A stretch of DNA of 16,052 bases from Funneliformis mosseae (GCA_910592005.1 CAJVPP010002160.1:1-16052), one strand, 5' to 3'. Counted from the first letter of the stretch, positions 1 to 10,096 are shown. The notes: generated by a model not told the origin, from the sequence alone. Program-made: numbers and translations.

Positions 1-25
1 AAAATAAATAAACGTATATAAACAC

Positions 26-2351
26 CTGATTCATCCGATGTTGTAATTCAGATATTGCAAGAAACAAAAACCATCCTGCCAATCGGCTAATCGGAGAAGG
101 AATTAGATTTTTTTGCATGAATGGTACTACGTGTGGATTCACTACATTTATATATAATAGAAGAAAAGATGGTGAATTGATTCTAATAAAATCGATAAGC
201 ATAAAAAAGAAACCAATCGACAAATTCTTTTTACCTTGACACACGATAAAATGATTCACGTTAAAAAGTTCGGAAAGCTTGTTCATTGGTAAATCACTAT
301 ATAGAGTTTTAAATCGATGAAACCTTTAATGATCTATTTACTAAATTAATACTAGATAATTTACGTACTTCTCCACTGATCCATCAATCCAGCGATGTCC
401 TGTATAAATACGTACGTTTATTAATTAAGAAATATATATACATTTAAGATCAATGTAAATACCTACCAGAAGGATTCCAGGGAATTGCATTCCCAGACTT
501 ATCTTTTGCCATCAAAGGGGCCGAACTATAAATGAAAGGGACAGAGCACGACGCTGCACTACAAAAAACATCGTAATTTCGCTTGATTGTTCTGAAAGAT
601 AAATGCTAAACACAGTTATATAGTGTACCACATACTTAAATAAACTTACACGGCAGACCAAATTAACTAAATTAAAAAAGAAGAATAATATAAATCAGGA
701 ATATATCACAGTATAGAAAATATAACCTGCTAAAAATAAGATACGTACCACATTTGGAGCTGTCAAATAATTCAGAAGTCGAGGCATCTCATAAACTGTA
801 GAAGAGCTGACAGTTATATTCAAAATTCTTCTTGTGCGATTGTAAGCTTCCTAATTAAATGATTAACATTATTATAATCGTTGAATATTTATCCAAAACA
901 AATGACAAAAAGTCCATCCCTAACCTGAAAAGTCATATCAGGAATGTTTCGACGCATACATTCTCTTAAAATGTCTACGTCAAATAACACACCTAGAAAA
1001 AATTTCGTTAATTAATTAATATAAATTCTAAAATGTAACGATTAATTTAAAATAAATATTCTACCTTGTGTTAAGAACCTTTTTAACCTTATCAACCAAG
1101 TATCTGGTTCTAATGATTTTTCGAATACTTCCTGGTAATTTCATTAAAGGAAATATTAAGTCTTAAATTAGACTTAATTTAATTAAATGATGAATAAATT
1201 GTTATACCAAGTCAAATTCTCCAGATTTCAAAGCCTTTAATGTCATTGGTATCTCTTCATCCGTCTTTGTGCATAGAAGGGAAGCAATAATTGATCCACT
1301 TGATGCACCTGATATGATACGAGGTAGTAATTTACATTCATGAAGACTTTTAATCACTCCCACATGAGTTAGACCTGTGATCGAACAGACGTTAGAAAAG
1401 TAGAAAATTTTAGAACATATAATTATAATCATTATAATATAAACACGCAGGTACCAAATGTAGCTCCTCCGCTCAATAAGAGAGCCGTTCTTCCAAAAGA
1501 TTGTCTTGTATTAGTGAAAAATTCTAGTTTGTCTTTAGTTGATATTTCTTCAGATTCTGTGTCACAAATGATATTCATTTGTTTTATAACTTCGTTAATA
1601 TAGGCCTCGATCAATTTCTTAGTTCCAATATTGGTATATGCATATAACTTATAGAATAATTGAATAGGTTAATATGTATTGAAACACGAATGATTTCCTA
1701 TAGTTGGTATTTTAATATACATACTACCTTCGGCTGACCCATATCCCCGAGGTTTCTTGCAAGGGAAGTTCTTAATAAAAATATCATTTGTGATAATTGA
1801 CCAGTCTTACGAGCCCTTGTTAATTGTGTAAGACGTTTTTGTAATAGATCATAATCGTAATCTGGTGAAATTGCATTATGCTTCCATTCATCCTTTCCTT
1901 ATAAAAAGAAAAAACAAGACAAAATTAGAATATATCGTAATACATTACTTTAAAAAAAGAATCTCGGATAAAGTACCTTGTAAATGATCTAAGGCATTTG
2001 CTGCCTCCGCCCACTGCTCATAATTATTTGCGGTTTCTAAAATATGCTTAAAATGTGATTGCGGATCACGACGTACCGTATCATATAGCCTCTAAATTAT
2101 ATAAATATGTTCAATTTAGAAATCTGATGATACGATTTTGAACTTATATAAGGTATCTTATTAAATACCTTAGCCCAATAAGAGGCAACGTCAAAAGCAA
2201 CAGACTTTACACCCGAAACTAAGGAAGAAACTGAAGAAGAACGCGTGTTTTCTTGTTCTTCATTAATAAAATTTTCGTTATCTTGATTTTCTGAAGAAAT
2301 ATATTCTTCAGTTTCCTCGATATCAAATGATTGCTTATTTTGCGGTACCAT
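26..2351 (-). CDS. Patatin-like triacylglycerol lipase (Tgl3/4/5, SDP1-like), 3' end beyond window
   Basis: Storage-lipid hydrolase of the patatin family; relatives are yeast Tgl3/4/5 on lipid droplets and plant SDP1. Thirteen exons read on the minus strand: 2351-2169, 2091-1977, 1897-1728, 1647-1455, 1374-1208, 1131-1065, 992-925, 850-749, 666-650, 558-467, 399-369, 296-235, 141-26. Together they give 461 codons in one frame, all with GT-AG introns. Residues 1-60 are Ser/Glu/Asn-rich; about 62-205 match the DUF3336 region (LYAYTNIGTKKLIEAYINEV); the patatin core follows. Visible motifs are the oxyanion loop SGGATFG (215-221), the nucleophile elbow GASSGS with Ser245, and the dyad Asp397 in WIDGSV. 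NPHVVPF and WFLFLAISELQHR are typical of the family. The start is the first ATG of the open exon, next to a divergent gene. The last visible exon ends at a phase-0 donor (CAG|GTGTTT), so the C-terminal part lies beyond the left edge. The exact substrate (triacylglycerol or lysophospholipid) cannot be told. Confidence 0.93.
650..666 (-). other. 17-nt microexon of the patatin lipase
   Basis: Minus-strand bases TTAATTTGGTCTGCCGT lie between an acceptor (tttaatttag) and a donor (gtaagt). They encode L-I-W-S-A plus two bases of Val, which the next exon completes, giving NVLIWSAVAASCSVP. This segment is conserved in Tgl/SDP1-type patatins. Skipping the exon joins a phase-0 end to an exon entered at phase 2 and shifts the frame. 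Confidence 0.88.
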
Positions 2352-2593
2352 TATGAAAATTTTATGAAATGTGATGCCTAAACCTTAAAACCTTTCATTT
2401 TAAACGTTTTCTTAAAAGTGTAAATTTCAGTTTCTCTCACATGAAAATTAGTATATGTGGTAATGATGCACGAAAATCACCAAAATTGAAAAAGATTATC
2501 AATAAAAAAAAAGGAGGTAAATTCTGATTAAAAAATTTATTTCTTTCATAAAACGACAAAACTTGAATAAATAAGAATAAAATTTTTTTAAAC
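2352..2593. promoter_or_regulatory. Shared divergent promoter region, lipase and GT8 genes
   Basis: The start codons of the lipase (minus) and the glycosyltransferase (plus) are 242 bp apart, so both promoters and 5' leaders must fit here. The stretch is AT-rich with A/T runs near 2507-2515 and 2581-2591. I see no certain TATA box or named operator. Co-regulation of the two genes is possible but not shown by the sequence. Confidence 0.5.
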
Positions 2594-3622
2594 ATGGTAG
2601 AAAGACAAGCTTGGGTTACATTGGTAACAGAAAATTCATATTTGAAAGGTTTACAAGGCTTAGCACGTTCTTTAAAACGTGTAAAAACGGCTTATCCTTT
2701 GGTGGTCTTTCACCCTGATACTTCCATAGACCCTTCCACAGGTCAACCTAAGGAGAAAACTTCATTAACATTAGAAGATTTAAAATTAATGAGCATAGAA
2801 GGGTGTAAATTGAAAGCGATTGAAAGAATTCATCCTAGTAATAAACGTAAAGAATACCTTTGGAGTTATTATAAAGATACTTGGACAAAGTTAAGAGTTT
2901 GGGATCTCGAGGAGGAATATGATAGAGTAGTCTTTTTAGATGCGGACATGTTGATAATGAAAAATATTGATCATCTTATGAAGATGAGTTTACCTAAAGA
3001 TTTTTTGTCGGCTGCAAATGCTTGTACATGCAATCCCAGAAAAAAACCCGATTACCCAAAAGATTGGTAAAATTTTTTAAAAATTCAAGAACACACTTAT
3101 TTTGATAACTCTATTTTATTATATCTTTACATTAGGATACCATCTAGTTGTGCTTATACAAAAGGTCCAATTAAGCCGGAATCCGAGGATACACCACCAT
3201 CTCTCGAATTAAAAGGATATTTCAACAGTGGATTATTAGTTTTAACACCATCAAAACAGATGTTCGAAGGTTTATTAAATTATCTAAATAATCATCCTAA
3301 TATTAATTCTCTCAATTTCCCAGACCAAGATCTTTTAAATGAATTTTTTAAAGGGAAATGGATCCCACTTTCATATACCTATAATGCTTTGAAAACTCTA
3401 AGAACTTGTCATGCTTCTATGTGGGATGATAGAGCCATTAGAAATGTGCATTATATTATGGCTGATAAACCTTGGAATAAGGAAATTATCAATTTCGAAC
3501 AAGAATTTCAAGATGTTAAAGAAACTAATGATGAAGAAGCAATCTCTTTGTTTGTACTGAATAGTTGGTGGTGGAAAGTATGGAAAGAAATGGAATTCAG
3601 CGTTGATGAATTTTCAGTTTAA
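2594..3622 (+). CDS. Glycosyltransferase family 8 protein (glycogenin / galactinol synthase-like)
   Basis: Nucleotide-sugar-dependent glycosyltransferase of the GT8 fold. Two exons, 2594-3066 and 3136-3622, separated by a 69-nt GT-AG intron; Trp158 is split by the intron (TG|G). The product is 319 residues. The N-terminus AWVTLVTENSYLKGLQGLARSL is the usual GT8 opening strand and helix (shown from residue 6). The metal- and sugar-nucleotide-binding DXD is D-A-D at 116-118 in RVVFLDADML. FNSG is at 187-190, DQD at 221-223, and H263 with K269-P-W271 forms the usual H...KPW end of the catalytic core. A Trp-rich tail (NSWWWKVW, 300-307) follows. There is no signal peptide and no membrane segment, so a cytosolic protein is likely. 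It is short and lacks an evident glycogen-synthase-binding C-terminus. The acceptor (glycogenin self-glucosylation, inositol, other) cannot be decided from sequence alone. Confidence 0.92.
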
Positions 3623-3678
3623 TACAACAATATTAATGTAATCATTGATGTCAAATTCCCTGCATTAATAATTTTATA

Positions 3679-3684
3679 AATAAA
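3679..3684 (+). promoter_or_regulatory. Candidate polyadenylation signal of the GT8 gene
   Basis: AATAAA lies 57 nt after the GT8 stop codon, in the convergent gap before LYS1. The hexamer is expected by chance in DNA this AT-rich, so support is weak. Confidence 0.3.
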
Positions 3685-3815
3685 AACACATTCATATATG
3701 TGTGAAAAACATCATATCACAAAAGTCTAAACTAACACAAATTTTCTAAGACAAGACAAGAATCAATGTTTTATATTACACATATCAATAATTTATTCAA
3801 ATCCGCATAAATATA

Positions 3816-3821
3816 TTTATT
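3816..3821 (-). promoter_or_regulatory. Candidate polyadenylation signal of LYS1
   Basis: AATAAA on the minus strand, about 18 nt after the LYS1 stop. A second copy lies at 3792-3797. The two convergent 3' ends share a gap of 216 bp (3623-3838) in which I see nothing else. Chance matches are common in this composition. Confidence 0.3.
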
Positions 3822-3838
3822 AAATAGTAATTATTAAT

Positions 3839-5332
3839 TTAACTATTGTTAACCAAAGCACATTTTTCTCGGAATAACTTTTCAGCATCTTTCCATACTC
3901 TAGAAGATTCACGATCCTTTAACTCCAATAAAGTAGGTAATAAATCTTTATCAAATAGTTCACTTGCTTCTCTCGGTAATAAAGTCGGTAAATGATCAAT
4001 TGATATGACTTCAATAGGATGAGGATTTCTAGAGGATCGATATTTTTAGGGGAAAATTTTTAAATAAGGAATAATTTTATTAAAAAGTAGAAACTTGTAA
4101 CTTACGTTGTTTCAACATGCGCGGTTGGGTTATCAAATGTGGTATTGACATCGTATACAGGAATGGGATTATTGGGATTTGTAGTATCACAACTAACGTC
4201 TACAAGAACTGAAAGTTGTCTTCCTTGATCAAGCATTTCTTTAGTAAGAAATGGTTGTATTTTATGATTTAAATAAATACAATTAACAAAAATATCACAT
4301 TCAAGAATTTCTTTAAATGGTCCTCCTTTTTTGGTCTCTTCAATATCCCATTTAATAATATTTTTACTAAAACGATTGAGGAAAATATTTGTTAACGTTT
4401 TACTTTTATTTTTTTTTTAAAGAAAAAAAAAAAGACTTACTCTTGAATACCTGCTCTTTGAGCAAATTCAACCGCTCCTTTACCACATCTGCCTAACGCT
4501 CCCATAACCATGACACGTGGCGATCTTCCACGAACAGCAACTATATAAAGAAAAGTTACTTATTTAAACCTTATCCTTCTTTTGATATTTCCTAAAAAAA
4601 ATCTTGATATGATACCTGCACCATCCAATCGATTTTTAATATAATTGACTAATTCGTTTTCATCAGGATAAGGCTCAACGGAAGGAAAGTTTTGTTTAGG
4701 ATGTAATTGCTGATGAGTCCAAACATCAAGACCAAGGGCTGCTCCAGCAAATCCAGCATGATAACCAAATGCTGCTATACGACGTCCTTTTTCATCCGCC
4801 AAAAATTCCAAATCAAGAATAGTTCCATTTCCCTTGATAAATCTATTTAAAATCTCTTTCCATCCTCCCTGATTTTTAAAACAATGAGCGAAAAAAATAT
4901 GTTGATGCGAAAGTGGTGAATCATCATTTTCCGGTAATTCTTTAAGTCCGATAATATATGCATCAGCTGGTGCATTTTTCCACGTTAAAGTCGGTACAAG
5001 AGTACATCCCATCCTAAATAAATATCAAAAGTTTACTTTTTTTTTTTTTAAAAAAAAAAAAATTTGCTAAATTACCGTTCGTATTCCTCATCATCAAATA
5101 TTCGATCCACAGATTTTTCCACAGTAATTTGAAATCCTAATCAATGCATAATCATCAGACGAATATCGAGCTGAATTCTTAAAAGCCAATCAAGCTTTTT
5201 GGACAAAACAAAATTTCAAAATTATTATTTTATATTTGTACCATTATTAAGCAATTCTTTACAAGTTAATGGTGTTAATGCTGCCCGATGTTCCTTTGGT
5301 TTTGTTTCTGCTCGTAACCATAAATGAACCAT
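3839..5332 (-). CDS. LYS1: Saccharopine dehydrogenase (NAD+, L-lysine-forming)
   Basis: Last step of the fungal alpha-aminoadipate pathway: NAD+-dependent oxidation of saccharopine to L-lysine and 2-oxoglutarate. Six exons on the minus strand: 5332-5242, 5136-5076, 5013-4616, 4540-4441, 4366-4106, 4028-3839. They give 366 residues in frame, close to the 373 of yeast Lys1. The start MVHLWLRAETKPKEHRAALTP is the classic N-terminus (shown less its last residues in the family). GLKELP with Lys75 and FFAHCFK with His94 match the yeast acid-base pair Lys77/His96. The dinucleotide-binding motif GALGRCG (197-203) and KWDIEET follow, then VDVSCDTTNPNNPIP and SIDHLPTLLPREASE at the C-terminal end. The protein ends in VNNS and so lacks the SRL-type peroxisomal tripeptide that I recall for yeast Lys1. 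Introns 2 and 4 carry long T-run/A-run stretches. The gene is convergent with GT8 and faces the AT-rich island upstream. Confidence 0.96.
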
Positions 5333-5520
5333 ATTTTAAAAATTATTTCTGTAAAAAAAAGTCGAACGGAAAAACAAAGTTTGGTCCAATTTTTTTTTTT
5401 TTTTTTGTAGATTATCAATCAGATTTTTTTTTGATTAAAATATTACGTAAAATTTATTTTTGGAAATCGGTTTTTTTTTAATCAAATAGGTCAGTTCTAA
5501 TTACAAAAATTCTGTATTAG
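5333..5520. promoter_or_regulatory. Upstream region of LYS1, with poly-T tracts
   Basis: This stretch precedes the LYS1 start (minus strand). It holds poly-T runs, the longest about 16 T around 5391-5406, which read as poly-A on the LYS1 sense strand. Poly(dA:dT) tracts are common nucleosome-depleting elements in fungal promoters. I see no Gcn4-type TGACTC site. The role is inferred. Confidence 0.4.
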
Positions 5521-7735
5521 TAAATATAAATAACTTAAATTTATTATATACAGCTTAATTAACATATTATTTTATGATTGAAGTTCAAAAAATACAGTAA
5601 GTAAACTTTAAGATAAAAGTATTTAATAAATCTATATATACAAAAACCATTTATATTTTCAAATAAGATGAATATTAAAAAAGAATTCAAATAATTTTTT
5701 AAAAAAAAAAACTTAAAATATTTTAAGTAATAAAAGTATTAATAAGATATTATAAATTTAAAAAAGAATTATATAAATAGTTAATAATTTATTTAAGGTA
5801 ATTAAAATATAAATAGATATTAAAATATATATAAAATGATTTATTAATAAAAAAAAATATATTTAATAAATAATATATTTAAGAAAATAAAACTTAATTA
5901 AGTTATTAGCTTAGATTAAATTATGAAATATGATAATATAATCTGAATGTGTGAGATGTAATCTAAGTATAAGAATCTTTAAAATATATATTATAAAAAA
6001 TTTCAAATAGTATCTTCAATATTATTATATTAATGATAAATGTTAATTTTGATATATTTTTAAGGATCTTCTAGATAAAAATTTTTCTACTGTATATGTT
6101 AAAATTTTAGGATGAATTATAATTTGATAAATAATATAAAGAATTGTGTTTTACATTTAAATTTCTTTATTTTATAAACCTTAATACTATTATTGTAATA
6201 ATTTATATTACTAAGAAGATTAATTTGAAAGAACAAAAGAGATATAATTAGAAAAAGTAAAATATTTATTATATTTTTTATTAAAGTTTTATATATTATT
6301 GATCTCTTTTCTTTTATTAAATATATATTAATTAAAGAAGAATACTTAAATAAAATAAGATACTAATCTTACTTATTTTTATAAATTTAATCTAATTATT
6401 AATTAAAATATCATGTGATTTTATTTTATAAATAAAATTTATAAAAATTCAAAATTTTAAATATATTATTAGTCAATATAAAAAAAAATATCAAAGATAT
6501 CAAATTAAAAAGCTTGATCTAATAAATAGACTTTTTTTTTTATATTAATGAAATTAAAAATGTAAAAAAATTTAATAGATTAAATTTAACTTTTTAATAG
6601 CCTTTTATATTATTGAAATTTAAATGAATTAATTTAAAAATCTATTAGATTATTAATCTTATGTTTAAAAAAATTTTATCAAATTTTAATAAAAATATAT
6701 ATATAATATATAAGGTTTTTGTTTAAAAATAGAATATTCAAATATTTATTTGTAAATAATAAAATTTAAATATTTGAAAATACATAATTAAATTGAAATT
6801 AATTTCAAATATCAAAAACAATTTAGATATTATTTTAATTATCAATTATTTGATCGATCTTATTGATCAATTATTTATTTTTAAATAAATAAAATAAATA
6901 AAAAAATATAAAAAAATATATAAAAAATAAAACTAAAATTTACTTAATTAAAAATTTAAAATATCGAAAAAACTAAAAAATAAAAAAAAAGAAAAATATG
7001 AAAAAATTTAATATTAGATATTTGAAATGATTTAGTATCTAAATTGATTTTTAATATTCAAAATCAATTTAATAATTAAAAATGACTTTAATATTTAAAA
7101 TCATTTCAATATTAATTTGAAATTATTTTAAAAAACTTTCAAATAATTGAAATGCAATTTGTATTTCAAATAAAAATCCTACTATAATATAATATTTGAT
7201 TCTTATTAAATACTATCTTAAAAAATTAAAATATATATATTTTAAATTAGCTTTTCAGATTATTTATAAACTCTTCAAAATCATATTATTAAGATATTTT
7301 ATATTAAACTATAAAACTTGATAAAATCTTAAAATTAAATTTAAAAAAATATAATAGTTATATTATTAATATATGAATTATACTAGTTAGACAAAATATT
7401 AAAATTTAATTCTTTTTTAAATTTATATAAAAAACACATTTATACTAAATAAAATTTATATTAAGAATTTATATTTTATATAAAATTACTTATTACTGAA
7501 GGTAAATTACATAAAATAGTTTATTGATAAAATATAAAAAAGATTTAAAAACAAAATTCTTTTTCACTCTACTTAATTTCAATATAGAAAAAATTTTAAA
7601 AAATAAAATCATCCAAAAAACTTAATAAAATGTTTGTAATTATCTTAGCTTACCAGTAGAAAAAAGTTTTAAGAATCTTATAAAAAAAAACATTTACTAT
7701 TCACTAATTAAAATATTTCAAATTGATTAGAAATT
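5521..7735. other. Extremely AT-rich gene-free stretch
   Basis: About 2.2 kb with very little G or C and no open reading frame or spliceable exon that I can recognise on either strand. It is built of A/T runs and short palindromic words. The clearest structure is the nested inverted repeat at 7022-7109. A second palindromic spot lies near 6840-6872 (caattatttgatcgatc and ttgatcaattattt). I see no tRNA or rRNA. Confidence 0.7.
7022..7109. repeat. Nested inverted repeats
   Basis: The outer arms TTGAAATGATTT (7022-7033) and AAATCATTTCAA (7098-7109) are perfect complements. The inner arms AAATTGATTTT (7041-7051) and AAAATCAATTT (7060-7070) are also perfect, around TAATATTC. This could be a decayed fold-back element or a chance product of low complexity; the two nested perfect arms make chance less likely. 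Confidence 0.5.
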
Positions 7736-7850
7736 AGATGGCTAATTTTAAGCTGATTTTGATACTATTTATGGTTGATTTATCATATTTTTTGATTGAT
7801 ATAAACATATGCTGATAGATGATGATTAACTTTAATCAGATATAACTATT

Positions 7851-8105
7851 CAGTATTAGTTAAAACTTAAATTCAACTATAAAACAGCCAAAAATTAATC
7901 TCAATTTAATATTAATTTAGTATTAATTTAGAACTTAAATAACCATAAATCAGCCTAAAATTGATTTTAATTTAATATTACTTCAGTATTAATTCAGAAC
8001 TTAAATAACTATAAATCAGCCTAAAATTAAACTCAATTCAGTATAAAATCAGAACTTAAATAACTATATATTAGTTTAAAATTAATCTTAATTTGGTATC
8101 AATTA
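7851..8105. repeat. Tandem array, about 66-bp unit, four copies
   Basis: Copies start near 7851, 7919, 7985 and 8040, each with AGTATTA or AGTATAA, then AACTTAAAT, AACTATAAATCAGCC-type and AAAATTAATC-type words. The third copy is shortened to about 55 bp. Antisense words of the same kind (GGCTAATTTTAAGC, TTTATGGTTGATTT) lie just upstream at 7740-7785, so the array may be one arm of a larger inverted structure. Confidence 0.7.
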
Positions 8106-8480
8106 AGTCAAATAAACATATAAATTAATATATTTTATTTATTAATAATAAAAACCTAATATAAATTTGCAAAAATATAATAAAAATATTACCAAAATCT
8201 TACTGATTAATTTATTATTTAAAAAATATAAATAAAAAAGCAGAAAACTATGTAAAATATTAAAAATATAATCTATTTTCCTTCTATAATTCTCTTAAAT
8301 CATTCTAAATATTCATATTATAATATTACCATTTTTAAAAATAATAAAATAATAAAATTATATTCTATTTTTCTTTCAAACATCCTTCAAAATCATTTAA
8401 AATATAAAAAATAATAAAAAAAATAATAAGAATAAAAATCTATTCCTTCTTATCAAATTACTTGAAATTATATTTTTTCT
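8106..8480. other. AT-rich gap between tandem arrays
   Basis: No gene or repeat that I can support. The stretch contains A-runs and C-poor pyrimidine patches (TTCCTTCTATAATTCTC near 8278), some of which recur loosely around 8340-8460, too weakly to define a unit. Confidence 0.5.
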
Positions 8481-8895
8481 ATTATAGAAGTAAAAAAAAA
8501 TAAGTTTATTATTTGAAAAGTTAACTGGTTAATTAATAAAATTCAACTTAAATTTCATCTGATTTTAATAGTTGAAAATATGTTTTTATTATAAAAAGTA
8601 AAAAAAATCAGTTTATTTTTGTATATTTTTTAAAAAATTAACTAAAATTTAACAAAATTTATTTAATTTTAATAGTTAGTGGTATGTTTTTATTATAAAA
8701 AGTAAAAAAAAATAGTTTATTTTTATATATTATTTTGAAAATTGATTAAAATTCAATTTGAGTTTCGTCTGATTTGATAGTTAAAGGCATATTTCTTTAT
8801 AAAAGTAAAAAAAATCTGAAAAATTTATTAAAATTCAATTTAAGTTTTTTTTTATTTTTGAGCTGATTTTTTTTCAATATTTTAGTGGTATATAA
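8481..8895. repeat. Tandem array, about 104-bp unit, about four copies
   Basis: Each unit begins with ATTATARAAGTAAAAAAA or a close variant, at 8481, 8588, 8692 and about 8796. This gives spacings of 107, 104 and 104 bp. Every unit then has a TTTATT word, AAAATTCAA-type words in the middle, CATCTGATTTTAATAG or CGTCTGATTTGATAG in copies 1 and 3, and GGTATGTTTT or GGCATATTTC at the end. The fourth copy is more diverged and runs out near 8895. Confidence 0.75.
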
Positions 8896-9110
8896 AAAAA
8901 AAAAATTTGGAAATAATTGTAAAAAAGTAAAGTTTGAGTTGAAATTATTTTTTAAAAGTGAAAAATTAAGCTTATTTATATAAATATTCTTATATATATT
9001 AAAATAAACTTAAATAGTATATTAAATAAATATCTATAAAATCATTCTTTTAATTCAGCAAGTTTCCATTATTTTAGCAAATCAGTTTAATTTGAAAATT
9101 CAGTTTATTA

Positions 9111-9714
9111 GAATGATAAAATAATCATACTTAAAGAATGATAAAACTATCATATCTAAAGAACAATAAAATATCATATCTAAGATATAATAGTAATATT
9201 GTTTCTTAGATATAATAAATGTATTATACTTAAAGATGGTCCCCATAATTATTTTCAAATTTCAATTGAGTTGCAACTTAATTGCACCATAAGAAAATTT
9301 AATTGCGCTACAAGTTGCAATTCAATTACGCTATTTTTTTCAATTATGATGACTATCTTTAATTATACTTAAGGAATAATAAAACTATTATACTTTAAGA
9401 ATAATAAAACATCATACTTAAGAAGTGATAAAATAATTATACCTAAAGAATAATAAATTTAAGCATAATAAATATATCATATCTAAGGAATGATAAACTT
9501 AAATATAATAAAACCATTATTTCTTATACATATTGTATCTTAGAAATAATAAAACTATTATTTTTTAATCATGATAAAATCATTATACTTAAGAAATGAT
9601 AAAATATTATTCCTTAGGCATAATAAATGCATTATATCTAAAAAATAATAAAACAATCATATCTAAAGAACAATAAAAATATTGTATCTAAGTAATGATA
9701 AAAATATAGTATTA
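9111..9714. repeat. Diverged minisatellite, about 24-25-bp unit, about 20 copies, interrupted
   Basis: The unit is close to GAATGATAAAACTATCATA followed by YYTAAA, spaced 23-26 bp. Clear copies include 9111-9135 and 9136-9160, with many after 9362. The unit is itself partly palindromic (TGATAAAA...ATCAT), which gives it hairpin potential. The array is split by the fold-back element at 9230-9362. Copies differ at many places, so the array is old. Confidence 0.75.
9230..9362. mobile_element. Fold-back MITE-like element inside the minisatellite
   Basis: The left end TTAAAGATGGTCCCCATAATT (shown as 9230-9250; 21 positions compared) and the complement of the right end, which begins TTAAAGATAGTCATCATAATT, agree at 18 of 21 positions. 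Inner words AATTGAGTTGCAACTT and the complement of AAGTTGCAATTCAATT pair as well, so most of the element folds on itself. It is less AT-rich than its surroundings. If the ends are AAGAT...ATCTT (9233-9359), a TA duplication flanks it, as in Tc1/mariner-type MITEs. ATTATACTT also occurs on both sides but belongs to the array unit. Confidence 0.6.
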
Positions 9715-10020
9715 AATTTAAAAAGATTTAATAAAAATAAAAAACAAATATAATATTAATAAAAAATAATAAAAATAATAAAATAATAATAAAATAAAAA
9801 ATTTTATTTATTATTATTTATTATTAAATTATAAATAAATTTCTGATTTAATTTAAAAAAAAAACCAAATAATATAATCTATAATTTACAAAATAATTAT
9901 TGTTTTAAGTAAAATATTTATTTAAAACTTTAAACTATACATGAAATTAAAATTAAAATCTAATAATTAAAATATTTTAACTTAAAAGATTATAATTAAA
10001 ATTAAAGTTAAAATATAATT
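9715..10020. other. AT-rich stretch with AAT-type microsatellite
   Basis: It contains a run of AAAATAATAAAAATAATAAAATAATAA type at about 9758-9800, followed by its TTATTATTTATTATT complement at 9810-9830. No gene signal is seen. Confidence 0.5.
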
Positions 10021-10096
10021 ATGATAATTAAAATATATTATAATAATCAAAATATATTATGATAATTAAAATCAATTATAATAATTAAAATTAAAA
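10021..10096. repeat. Tandem array, 19-bp unit, four copies
   Basis: Four adjacent 19-bp units at 10021, 10040, 10059 and 10078, each close to ATGATAATTAAAATATATT. The spacing is exact and only a few positions vary between copies. Confidence 0.75.

Noticed and set aside
1202..1614. Two small minus-strand ORFs with ATG starts (1202-1432, 1432-1614)
   Set aside because: They are exons 5 and 4 of the lipase read through into introns; their ATGs lie in an intron and inside exon 4, not at a gene start.
2507..2518. Shine-Dalgarno-like AAAGGAGG upstream of the GT8 gene
   Set aside because: The genes have spliceosomal introns, so a bacterial ribosome site has no meaning here, and it is about 80 bp from the start.
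5269..5481. 70-codon plus-strand ORF rich in Phe and Leu
   Set aside because: It is antisense to LYS1 exon 1 and runs through poly-T; no domain.
9221..9370. ATTATACTT as a 9-bp target duplication of the fold-back element
   Set aside because: The word is part of the minisatellite unit and would occur on both sides anyway; a TA duplication is the safer reading.
7851..9714. CRISPR-like array
   Set aside because: The repeats are diverged and directly adjacent, with no unique spacers of constant length, and the genome is clearly intron-bearing eukaryotic; these are satellites.
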